Of a stretch of 7,771 bases of DNA, positions 1 through 5,326 are shown piece by piece. How positions within the stretch are numbered: the stretch's first letter is position 1; every line of letters starts with the position of its first letter. The DNA comes from an uncultured Prevotella sp. (GTDB lineage: Bacteria > Bacteroidota > Bacteroidia > Bacteroidales > Bacteroidaceae), in contig USJX01000107.1 of NCBI GenBank assembly GCA_900555035.1, positions 1 to 7,771 on the forward strand, written 5' to 3'. Position numbers and translations under genes: made by a program. A model generated the notes under the pieces. The model saw nothing but the letters and a program-made list of their open reading frames with translations, was not told the DNA's origin and did not search any database.

Positions 1-1
1 C

Positions 2-169
2 GGCTACCACCACAAGATGGTGATTCTCTACAACATGAAAGGCTTCTGGAACTCCGCCATCGCCCTGCTGGATGACATGGCAGAGAAAAGCATGATTCGT
101 GGCGATTGGCGAGATGTGATAGAAGTGGCGGATAACCTGGAAGAATTGGCAAAGCTTTGCGAGGGATAG
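2..169 (+). CDS. LOG-family (lysine-decarboxylase-like) protein, C-terminal fragment
   Basis: This open frame enters from the left edge (base 1 is the last base of a preceding codon) and ends at TAG 167-169, giving 55 residues. The fragment reads HKMVILYNMKGFWNSAI, then ALLDDMAEK, and a tail VADNLEELAKL. This resembles the C-terminal end of Rossmann-fold LOG proteins (TIGR00730 family; typical family pattern is P-V-x-L-Y-N-x-x-G-F-Y followed by L-L-x-x-x-V). Characterised members remove ribose 5'-phosphate from cytokinin-type nucleotides, or from AMP-like nucleotides in bacteria, in the cytoplasm. The diagnostic PGGxGTxxE active-site motif would lie upstream of the window, so activity cannot be judged. 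It converges with the ATPase gene on the other strand, 87 bp away. The family call rests on similarity of the tail only. Confidence 0.68.
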   Translation, partial: GYHHKMVILYNMKGFWNSAIALLDDMAEKSMIRGDWRDVIEVADNLEELAKLCEG

Positions 170-174
170 AACCC

Positions 175-198
175 TCTATAGAAATCATCTATAGAAAT
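175..198. repeat. short tandem direct repeat, 11-nt unit at 13-nt spacing
   Basis: TCTATAGAAAT occurs at 175-185 and again at 188-198, in the space between the LOG stop codon and the terminator. It may be a small slippage duplication. No function is apparent. Confidence 0.5.
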
Positions 199-203
199 GA
201 AGT

Positions 204-250
204 AAAGCGACCTTCTACCGAGAACACAATTCGGCAGAAGGTCGCTTTTT
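204..250 (+). terminator. Rho-independent terminator between convergent genes
   Basis: AAAGCGACCTTCT (204-216) pairs perfectly with AGAAGGTCGCTTT (236-248). After an A/C mismatch, CCGA (218-221) pairs with TCGG (231-234), closing a 9-nt loop. The plus-strand copy runs straight into TTTTT (246-250), which suits the LOG gene. Read on the minus strand, the same hairpin follows the ATPase stop codon at 257 and is trailed by TTTACTTCATTT, so it may work in both directions, more weakly for the ATPase. Confidence 0.85.
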
Positions 251-256
251 ACGTTC

Positions 257-1711
257 TTACAAACCAAAACTCTTCCTGGCTTGCCTCAATGTATTCTCTC
301 CCACCGTATAAGCATAGCAGGCAGAAGGAATGAAATGAAGCGTACCAAAATCCATCTCCTTTACTCCTCCCTTACTGATGGAAGTTACCAATGCCTGAGG
401 CAGATGATTCTTCTCCATAAAAAACTGTAAGGACGAAAGTTCAGAAGGTCTGTCGAAGAACCTGTCCGACCATTTGATTTCCACCGCCCAATAAGGCTTC
501 TGCAAAGCATCATTGATGCCCACCAAATCCACCTCGCCCTGCGAACGCCCCATCTTCCAGTTGGCATAGGCAATGTGTCCCTTTCTCGGAATCCACTGCG
601 AATAAATGGCAGTTTCTATCATGTCTCCAATATTGCCATCCATGATCTTGATTGGCTCAAAAAGCGCACATCTCAGCGAAGGATTCGTCAGATAAATCTT
701 GAAAGTAGTTTGGCGCTGGAATCGCTTTGCCGTATCATCCGTTCTTGTCACAACCTTTATCAGGAAAGCAGCCTCCAGATACTGGACGTACCTGCGAATG
801 GTTTCCTTCTTGACGCCCGATTCCTTCGACATACTTTCATACGAAAACTCCATACCGCTATGATAAGCTATCATCGTAAACAACGAATTCAGTTCCTGCA
901 CATCCGAAATGCCATAAAGACTCGGCAAATCTCTCAGCAATACCTTATCTACAATATCGTGGCGAACAAACTGCCCCGGGTCTTCCTGCATTCGGGAAGA
1001 AAAAGCCACCTCAGGATAACCGCCATAATTGATATAGTCGAGGAAGAGACTGTTCAGCTTATCAATATCTATCGTACTATAGATATCGCTCTCTATCCCA
1101 TCCCATTCCACCTTGGATTGGCGCATCAGATGCTCATATTTCTTAAGATGGATATACTCGAAGAAAAGCAACGGCGGCAGATTGAAATCGGTAAACCTGC
1201 CCGCTCCGCTTTCGTTGCTGCTCTTTTTCAATGCCGCAGCAGCAGAACCGGAAGCCACAAACTTCACGTTGTGATAAGTATCTACCAGGGATTTCAGATT
1301 GATTTCCCAGTCTTTGAGATACTGTATCTCGTCGAAGAAAACATAAAATTCTTCCTGGCTGTCTTCCTTATCCAATATCTGTTTTGCCAAAGAAAACAAC
1401 TGTTCCAAGAGGATATTGTTATAGATAGGAGTTTCCACCGAAACATAGATGATATTCTGAGGCGATACGCCCTCGTCTATCAACCGCTGGATGGAATGAT
1501 AGAGCATCACCGTCTTACCCACTCGGCGAGGTCCCATCAAGATGAGGGCACGCTGAATGCTGACATCCCTTACCAGTGGATAGAAGATGTCGAGATAGAG
1601 GCGAGGACTCATCTCTTGATAGTAAGAAGGTATCCTGCCTTCCGTCCACCAAGGGTTGTCTATCTTCAACCTACCTAATATCTGCTTCTCTAAAAGTGCC
1701 GTATATTCCAT
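257..1711 (-). CDS. AAA_14/DUF4143 family ATPase with nuclease-like C-terminus (484 aa)
   Basis: A P-loop ATPase of the AAA_14 plus DUF4143 architecture, cytoplasmic, with unknown cellular role. Residues counted from the ATG at 1711: Walker A GPRRVGKT (60-67); Walker B YVFFDE (123-128) followed by IQYLKDW; sensor-like FVASGSAAA (151-159); a GRF...LPPLLFFEY segment (171-185) typical of the family; YGGYPEV (229-235); and a winged-helix-like stretch around 286-325 (SYESMSKESGVKKETIRRY). The C-terminus keeps a PD-(D/E)XK-like signature: GEVDLVG (392-398, Asp395) and AVEIKW (409-414, Glu411 and Lys413). The frame can be extended to a TTG at 1735, but that codon lies inside the -7 promoter element, so the ATG at 1711 is preferred, with a leader of roughly 17 nt. 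No purine-rich ribosome site is obvious, which is common in Bacteroidetes. Family assignment is firm; any nuclease activity is inference. Confidence 0.9.
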   Translation of the reverse strand: MEYTALLEKQILGRLKIDNPWWTEGRIPSYYQEMSPRLYLDIFYPLVRDVSIQRALILMGPRRVGKTVMLYHSIQRLIDEGVSPQNIIYVSVETPIYNNILLEQLFSLAKQILDKEDSQEEFYVFFDEIQYLKDWEINLKSLVDTYHNVKFVASGSAAAALKKSSNESGAGRFTDFNLPPLLFFEYIHLKKYEHLMRQSKVEWDGIESDIYSTIDIDKLNSLFLDYINYGGYPEVAFSSRMQEDPGQFVRHDIVDKVLLRDLPSLYGISDVQELNSLFTMIAYHSGMEFSYESMSKESGVKKETIRRYVQYLEAAFLIKVVTRTDDTAKRFQRQTTFKIYLTNPSLRCALFEPIKIMDGNIGDMIETAIYSQWIPRKGHIAYANWKMGRSQGEVDLVGINDALQKPYWAVEIKWSDRFFDRPSELSSLQFFMEKNHLPQALVTSISKGGVKEMDFGTLHFIPSACYAYTVGENTLRQARKSFGL

Positions 1712-1732
1712 AATTCTAAGTATTTTAGGGCA

Positions 1733-1763
1733 CAAATATACGGATAAATTTCTTAACCTGCAA
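1733..1763 (-). promoter_or_regulatory. Bacteroidetes-type promoter of the first ATPase
   Basis: On the minus strand, TTG (1761-1763) is followed after exactly 20 bp by TATATTTG (1733-1740). This fits the Bacteroidetes -33/-7 consensus (TTTG ... TAnnTTTG), although the -33 box is CTTG rather than TTTG. Initiation would be expected near 1728, about 17 nt before the ATG at 1711. Confidence 0.72.
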
Positions 1764-2023
1764 GTTTTGGTAAAAATAAGCCTATATTTTTAGGCTTAAT
1801 TTGCATTTCAAGGAGTTTTTTCAGACAAAAGCGTGCATTTTAAGGAAAAAGGGACTCTGCTTCGCTCATTTTTTATATTAATTTACGCTTATAACTTATT
1901 GAATATCAATATTAAAAACAAGGCTTGCAAATTAAGCATGTTTCAATATGCTTAATTTGCAACCATATAGATTTCTAAAGAAAGCGCAGTATTGATTTTC
2001 TTTTTGTATTTCTGCCATTATTT
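1764..2023. other. AT-rich intergenic stretch without a gene, with inverted repeats
   Basis: I find no credible coding frame here on either strand. It contains a hairpin, TAAGCCTA (1777-1784) with TAGGCTTA (1791-1798). It also contains three copies of the 12-mer GCTTAATTTGCA: plus strand at 1794-1805, inverted at 1926-1937, and plus strand at 1950-1961. The last two form the perfect inverted repeat listed separately. The rest is AT-rich sequence with no recognised motif. It lies upstream of the first ATPase promoter and downstream of the repeat cassette that follows the second ATPase. Confidence 0.6.
1925..1962. repeat. perfect 15-bp inverted repeat with 8-nt spacer
   Basis: TTGCAAATTAAGCAT (1925-1939) and ATGCTTAATTTGCAA (1948-1962) are exact reverse complements separated by GTTTCAAT. 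The arms are AT-rich and no T-run follows, so it does not look like an intrinsic terminator. It could be a dyad-binding site or a cruciform. The arm sequence recurs singly at 1794-1805, about 30 bp beyond the -33 box of the first ATPase promoter. Confidence 0.7.
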
Positions 2024-2043
2024 CTTCGTTAATATGATTTTTC

Positions 2044-2092
2044 GGCAAACTTGCACATTTCTCATATCAAAAAGTGGCAAACTTGCACATTT
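2044..2092. repeat. two exact 17-bp direct repeats, one within a hairpin
   Basis: GGCAAACTTGCACATTT occurs at 2044-2060 and 2076-2092, a 32-bp period. A near copy (GGCAAACTTGGACATCT) is in the second cassette around 5346. The second unit sits inside a hairpin whose arms ATATCAAAAA (2064-2073) and TTTTTGATAT (2090-2099) pair perfectly. The unit has its own short dyad, GCAA-AC-TTGC. A protein-binding repeat is plausible, but no binding partner can be named. Confidence 0.7.
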
Positions 2093-2138
2093 TTGATATT
2101 AAGGAAGGAATAGAAGCCTATAAACGAAACACTCAGAA

Positions 2139-2207
2139 ACAAAAGAAAGAGCGGAAAGACAACTGTTAACTGTTAACTCTGTTAACCCCAGTTGTTCTTC
2201 CGCCCTT
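2139..2207 (-). terminator. conserved cassette core, probable terminator of second ATPase
   Basis: Read on the minus strand starting 20 nt after the ATPase stop, the arm GGCGGAAGAACAACTG pairs with CAGTTGTCTTTCCGCT. GCGGAA and ACAACTG pair perfectly, with a 2-nt internal mismatch between them. The tail is pyrimidine-rich (CTTTCTTTTGT), as expected of an intrinsic terminator. The loop holds three GTTAAC hexamers, themselves self-complementary. It matches 5403-5472 except for one substitution and one C indel, much better conserved than a terminator needs to be. Confidence 0.7.
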
Positions 2208-2227
2208 GATATTTTCTTCAAGACCAT

Positions 2228-3478
2228 CTATCCCTTATTTTCTTTCCCCAAAAGGAAATCGGGGAGACTCATCATCAGAATGCCTTCTTCATTATAACCC
2301 GAACGATATCTATCCCCTACGATTATCAGTTTGCGGAAGCCATCGTTTACATTCAAAAGAGAAGCCTGCTCCTGATCTACCTTCTCCTTATCAGGCAAGG
2401 CGAAAGCCGACTGGATATAGAGGCGTTCATCATGACGGTTCACCACGAAATCTATCTCAAGATTCCTACGCTGCAGTTTGCCATTCTCATCCCGCTTGAA
2501 GCTCTCCACTACACCGACATCCACACCATAGCCTTGTTTGCGAAGCTCGTTATAGATAACATTCTCCATAATATGAGTGTATTCTATCTGTCGGAAATCT
2601 ACCACGGCATTTCTTATACCGATGTCCTCGAAATAATACTTGGTACCAGCACCAATGTATTTGCGCCCCTTCACATCATAGCGCAAAGCCTCGCTGATGA
2701 TGAAGGAATCCTGCAGGTATTCCAAATACTTGCTGATTGTATTACCACTTATCTCTACTCCACCAGCCGACTTAAACGTATTGGAGATTTTCAAGACATT
2801 GGTACAAGAACCTATCGTAGATGCAAGGAGACGTACCAGCTCTTTCATTCCCTCTGGATTCTTCAAGCGATTTCGGTCCAATACATCTCTCAGATAAACA
2901 GTCTCATAAATCTCTCGAAGATAGTTTTGCTTGGCTTCAGGGCTTTCCATCTGCACCACAGCAGGCAATCCACCATAAAGATAATAGGTTTCCAAAGCTT
3001 GTTGCATCTCTCCTCCTACAACCTCGTAGTATTCAGAAAAGCTCAATGGATGAATTCGGATTTCCCATCCTCGCCCTCTGAACTCTGTGATTACATCCTT
3101 TGATAAAAATCGGGCATTGGAACCAGTTACGTACACCTCAGCATTCTCTACATGGAGATAAGAATTGAGCACATCCTCAAACTCCTTTACCATCTGAACC
3201 TCATCAAGAAGAATGTAATACTTCTCCTTGTCAACCATCTGAGCATCAATATACTCTAAGAGTGCATCCGGGTCACGGAGTTTCTTGTTTCTACGGTCTT
3301 CAAGATTTACTTGTATGATATGGTCTTCCGCAACACCTCTTTCAAGCAAATGCTTGCAAAAGATGTTGAAAAGAAGAAAAGATTTACCACATCGGCGGAT
3401 GCCAGTGATAATCTTTATCATCCCATTGCCTTCGGCAGAGATGAGCTTATCTAGATATTCCTTGCGCTCAAAATACAT
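2228..3478 (-). CDS. AAA_14/DUF4143 family ATPase with degenerate nuclease motif (416 aa)
   Basis: A second AAA_14/DUF4143 ATPase, cytoplasmic, role unknown, and clearly diverged from the one at 257-1711. Counting from the ATG at 3478: Walker A GIRRCGKS (26-33); Walker B YILLDE (88-93) followed by VQMVKEF; sensor-like VYVTGSNARFLS (115-126); the RGRGWEIRIHPLSFSEYY segment (134-151) typical of the family; YLYGGLPAV (167-175); and YLRDVLDRN (195-203) opening the DUF4143 part. Near the C-terminus LEIDFVVN (340-347) retains Asp343, but the expected E-x-K strand reads YIQSAF (354-359), so the usual catalytic Glu and Lys are absent. A GTG at 3532 would add 18 residues, but it lies upstream of the predicted transcription start, so the ATG is chosen. 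The gene has its own promoter and terminator, so it is probably monocistronic. Confidence 0.9.
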   Translation of the reverse strand: MYFERKEYLDKLISAEGNGMIKIITGIRRCGKSFLLFNIFCKHLLERGVAEDHIIQVNLEDRRNKKLRDPDALLEYIDAQMVDKEKYYILLDEVQMVKEFEDVLNSYLHVENAEVYVTGSNARFLSKDVITEFRGRGWEIRIHPLSFSEYYEVVGGEMQQALETYYLYGGLPAVVQMESPEAKQNYLREIYETVYLRDVLDRNRLKNPEGMKELVRLLASTIGSCTNVLKISNTFKSAGGVEISGNTISKYLEYLQDSFIISEALRYDVKGRKYIGAGTKYYFEDIGIRNAVVDFRQIEYTHIMENVIYNELRKQGYGVDVGVVESFKRDENGKLQRRNLEIDFVVNRHDERLYIQSAFALPDKEKVDQEQASLLNVNDGFRKLIIVGDRYRSGYNEEGILMMSLPDFLLGKENKG

Positions 3479-3521
3479 AATTTCACTGAAAATTTTTGTG
3501 TCAAGACACGTATTTTTGCAG

Positions 3522-3553
3522 CAAAAGTACACTTTTTACTCGATAACGCCAAA
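3522..3553 (-). promoter_or_regulatory. Bacteroidetes-type promoter of second ATPase
   Basis: On the minus strand TTTG (3550-3553) is followed after 20 bp by TACTTTTG (3522-3529), a full match to the -33/-7 consensus. Predicted initiation near 3516 leaves a leader of about 38 nt, which includes a small dyad GTGTCTTGACAC (3498-3509). The position rules out the GTG at 3532 as the start codon. Confidence 0.75.
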
Positions 3554-3582
3554 CTTTTTCATCGATTTAACTCTTCAGAAAC

Positions 3583-3611
3583 ATAAAAAGGGCACGATTG
3601 CTCGTGCCCTT
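3583..3611 (-). terminator. Rho-independent terminator of the LRR gene
   Basis: On the minus strand the 10-bp stem AAGGGCACGA / TCGTGCCCTT (3588-3611) closes a 4-nt loop and runs into TTTTTAT. It begins 24 nt after the stop codon of the LRR gene and ends about 30 bp before the promoter of the second ATPase, which insulates the two genes. Confidence 0.88.
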
Positions 3612-3635
3612 AAATATCTTTAGGATGCGTTCATC

Positions 3636-4886
3636 TTATTGAACAGCAACTTTCTTCACACTACCATCGCTATACTTCACGATGTTCAAACCTTTAGCTG
3701 GAGCCGACAATCTCTGACCATTCAGGGAATAGCGAGAAAATCCCTTAGCTTTGGAAGAGGTTGTAACCTTATCGATACCAGTTGTCTCACATTCTATAAT
3801 GTTTTCAAACATTCCCCATTCTGTAAGCCAATAATTTTCATATGTTCCTTTAGGAATATATAATGTACATTGTTTTGGGACGCCAGAAAAAACATCGGAA
3901 CCAATTTCTATTGGAACATCCCATCCTACCTTTATTGACGACAACTTCGAACAACCATAAAATGCTGCCATTTCTATAGTTTGTACTGTTGCAGGTATAA
4001 CTAAACTTGTTAACCCACAGCAATCCTGGAAAGCAGAACAATCAATAGTAATAATACCTTTTGGAATATCAATATTTTTTAATCCTGAGCATCCATAAAA
4101 GGTAGAAACATCAATTTTAGTAAGTTTCAAAGGCAAAATTATTTTAGACAAACTAATACAATAAGAAAATGCTCCTGACCCAATAAAAGAAACTGTAGAT
4201 GGAATATCCATATTCTCTAACTTGCTACAACCAGCAAATGCTCCTGATTCTATTAATTTTAGTGATCTAGGGAGAGCAATACTAGTCAATGAACTACAAC
4301 CATGAAAAGTTGATTCTTTTATTGAAGTAATTCCATCTGGAAGATTTATACTTATTAAAGAAGTACAATTTTCAAATGCAGATTCTCCAATACCCCCAAC
4401 CTTTGAAGGCATTGTTACCTTGACTAAGTTAGAACAATCTCGAAACGCAAAATTACCTATAGTTTTTATACTAGCAGGTAGATTTATGCTCGTTAACACA
4501 TCACAACCTTTAAAAGAAAAATCATATATTGCATCATTCTTTGTAGTATAACTCCTCGAATTATCACTATAATAAGCATCTCCACCACGTACTATATTGG
4601 TTTCAGACAAGTCCAATACAGACAATTGACCAGATGTTGATTTACCATTTATATCTCTTCCAGCCATATCACGAAGAAGTTTCAAATCTGTCCCATTGAA
4701 ATCTCCTACCAGTTTCAAATTCGTAACTTTATACTTCTTACTTACACCTATTTTTTTTGACAAAGCGCCAGGTTCATCCAACTCAACAACAACCTGTTGA
4801 GTTATTAAATCTGCAGCATAAAATACCATACAATTAAATAAAAAAACAAATACTGCCAAATGTCGTAAAGTAAATACTTTCTTCAT
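3636..4886 (-). CDS. secreted BspA-like leucine-rich repeat (LRR_5) protein (416 aa)
   Basis: A predicted exported surface protein of the LRR_5/BspA-like type; such proteins are associated with adhesion or glycan/host binding, but no ligand can be inferred here. Residues 1-24 form a signal peptide (MKK, hydrophobic core, likely cleavage near FYA-A); there is no convincing lipobox. Nine LRR units recur at exactly 23 residues, marked by Phe125, 148, 171, 194, 217, 240, 263, 286 and 309, each followed by x-x-Cys. Each unit has the form F-x-x-C-x-x-L-x-x-I-x-[LI]-P-x-x-[VIL]-x-x-I-x-x-x-A/T. Residues about 384-416 (SRYSLNGQRLSAPAKGLNI then a Lys/Val-rich end) match the C-terminal tail common in Prevotella secreted proteins; a sorting role is inference. 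The ATG at 4886 precedes a clean signal peptide. The repeat-coding part is AT-rich (18/60 GC at 4081-4140) compared with the 3' tail (28/60 at 3661-3720). Confidence 0.92.
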   Translation of the reverse strand: MKKVFTLRHLAVFVFLFNCMVFYAADLITQQVVVELDEPGALSKKIGVSKKYKVTNLKLVGDFNGTDLKLLRDMAGRDINGKSTSGQLSVLDLSETNIVRGGDAYYSDNSRSYTTKNDAIYDFSFKGCDVLTSINLPASIKTIGNFAFRDCSNLVKVTMPSKVGGIGESAFENCTSLISINLPDGITSIKESTFHGCSSLTSIALPRSLKLIESGAFAGCSKLENMDIPSTVSFIGSGAFSYCISLSKIILPLKLTKIDVSTFYGCSGLKNIDIPKGIITIDCSAFQDCCGLTSLVIPATVQTIEMAAFYGCSKLSSIKVGWDVPIEIGSDVFSGVPKQCTLYIPKGTYENYWLTEWGMFENIIECETTGIDKVTTSSKAKGFSRYSLNGQRLSAPAKGLNIVKYSDGSVKKVAVQ

Positions 4887-4941
4887 TTTCTATTATTTTT
4901 ATCTCACTCTGCCCTAAGCAAGTATTAATACTAACAGAAAC

Positions 4942-5018
4942 GTGGGCATCCATTCTGTTCGTTCACAAAATGAGGTCCTCGGATGACCCTAGCAGTTGAA
5001 CTACAGACGAATGCCCAC
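4942..5018 (-). promoter_or_regulatory. hairpin A in the LRR leader
   Basis: In transcript sense, GTGGGCAT (5011-5018) pairs with ATGCCCAC (4942-4949). An internal loop is followed by TCTG/CAGA (5004-5007 with 4954-4957), then GTTCA/TGAAC (4997-5001 with 4961-4965), and a small apical GGTC/GACC helix. Every helix is perfect within itself. The stop codon of the possible leader peptide (5001-5003) falls within the 5' side, so a terminating ribosome would open this structure. Confidence 0.6.
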
Positions 5019-5171
5019 ACAAAGTATAATACACATACCCAAAAGTGTGCATAAGGGACATCCCTCCGCACACTCCGGATATGGATATAGCATACCCTTG
5101 TGCATCACATCACCTTGTTTATAACTGCTATGAAATTTCCGAGGTTCCATTTTGTTTAAACAAGCATCCAT
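5001..5171 (-). CDS. possible 56-aa Cys-rich leader peptide
   Basis: ATG at 5171 to TAG at 5001-5003 is an uninterrupted 56-codon frame. AAGGAAG lies 5 nt before the ATG, a better ribosome site than most genes in this window have. The peptide starts MDACLNKMEPRKF, has several Met and Tyr residues in the middle, and ends with a Cys-rich, hydrophobic segment (ECAEGCPLCTLLGMCIILC; Cys34, 38, 41, 47, 51). It matches no family I recognise. The frame overlaps hairpin B completely and enters hairpin A, so the sequence may be constrained as RNA and the frame could be accidental. Against chance are its length without a stop in AT-rich DNA and the ribosome site; against a real protein is the absence of any known homologue that I can name. 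Confidence 0.35.
   Translation of the reverse strand: MDACLNKMEPRKFHSSYKQGDVMHKGMLYPYPECAEGCPLCTLLGMCIILCVGIRL
5044..5074 (-). promoter_or_regulatory. hairpin B in the LRR leader
   Basis: AGTGTGC (transcript 5' arm, 5068-5074 complement) pairs with GCACACT (5044-5050 complement) over 7 bp, and an inner AGGG/CCCT helix (5062-5065 with 5054-5057) closes an ATGT loop. The two helices are separated by a small asymmetric internal loop. No T-run follows. Confidence 0.55.
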
Positions 5172-5225
5172 GACGCTTCCTTATATAGCTTTGCCTTAAC
5201 ACCTCATGTATAGGCTTAGCAAATG

Positions 5226-5257
5226 CAAAATTACATCTTTTTTATGAATTACACAAA
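5226..5257 (-). promoter_or_regulatory. Bacteroidetes-type promoter of the LRR leader
   Basis: On the minus strand TTTG (5254-5257) is followed after 20 bp by TAATTTTG (5226-5233), a full consensus match with the same spacing as the two ATPase promoters in this window. Transcription is expected to begin near 5220, far upstream of the LRR ATG at 4886. Confidence 0.75.
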
Positions 5258-5326
5258 TTTTTATCGGCTTTTTTTCAAAGACAATAAAGATTCTATTATG
5301 TGGGGGCACACAAGAAAAGGAAATGT

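Larger units (their letters stand above)
2024..2207 (-). repeat. dispersed repeat cassette, copy 1 (3' of second ATPase)
   Basis: This is the longer of two related cassettes in the window; the other is at 5327-5472. Both begin with CTTC(C)GTTAATATG, then CGGCAAACTTGSACAT, have a diverged middle that includes TATAAACG, and finish with a nearly identical core of 69-70 nt that reaches almost to an ATPase stop codon. Copy 1 carries an additional GGCAAACTTGCACATTT unit. Orientation relative to the ATPase gene is the same in both copies. No transposase or terminal inverted repeats are visible. Confidence 0.75.
4887..5220 (-). promoter_or_regulatory. long structured 5' leader of the LRR gene
   Basis: From the predicted start near 5220 to the LRR ATG is about 334 nt, unusually long. 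In transcript order it holds: a short GCCT/AGGC dyad near its beginning; a purine-rich AAGGAAG then an ATG opening a 56-codon frame; the 12-nt palindrome TTGTTTAAACAA (5152-5163); hairpin B (5044-5074); hairpin A (4942-5018); and AGTATTAATACT close to the gene. No strong T-run follows hairpin A (the sequence is GTTTCTGTT), so complete termination there is not obvious. I do not recognise a known riboswitch or named RNA family. It could be a cis-regulatory leader or a separate small RNA that shares the promoter. Confidence 0.55.

Noticed and set aside
575..1678. Long plus-strand open frame (367 codons) opposite the first ATPase
   Set aside because: It is antisense to a gene with clear Walker motifs and a promoter; its translation has no domain, and its length reflects the codon use of the real gene.
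2024..2207. CRISPR-like array from the repeated units
   Set aside because: Only two full units of 17 bp, no regular unique spacers, and no cas genes nearby.
3511..3518. Plus-strand TATTTTTG as a promoter -7 box
   Set aside because: No TTTG at the proper distance upstream (the nearest is only about 12 bp away), and no gene follows on the plus strand.
4942..5018. Inverted repeats GTGGGCAT/ATGCCCAC as borders of an invertible promoter
   Set aside because: The arms are 8 bp, only about 60 nt apart, enclose no promoter, and internal helices fit an RNA hairpin better.
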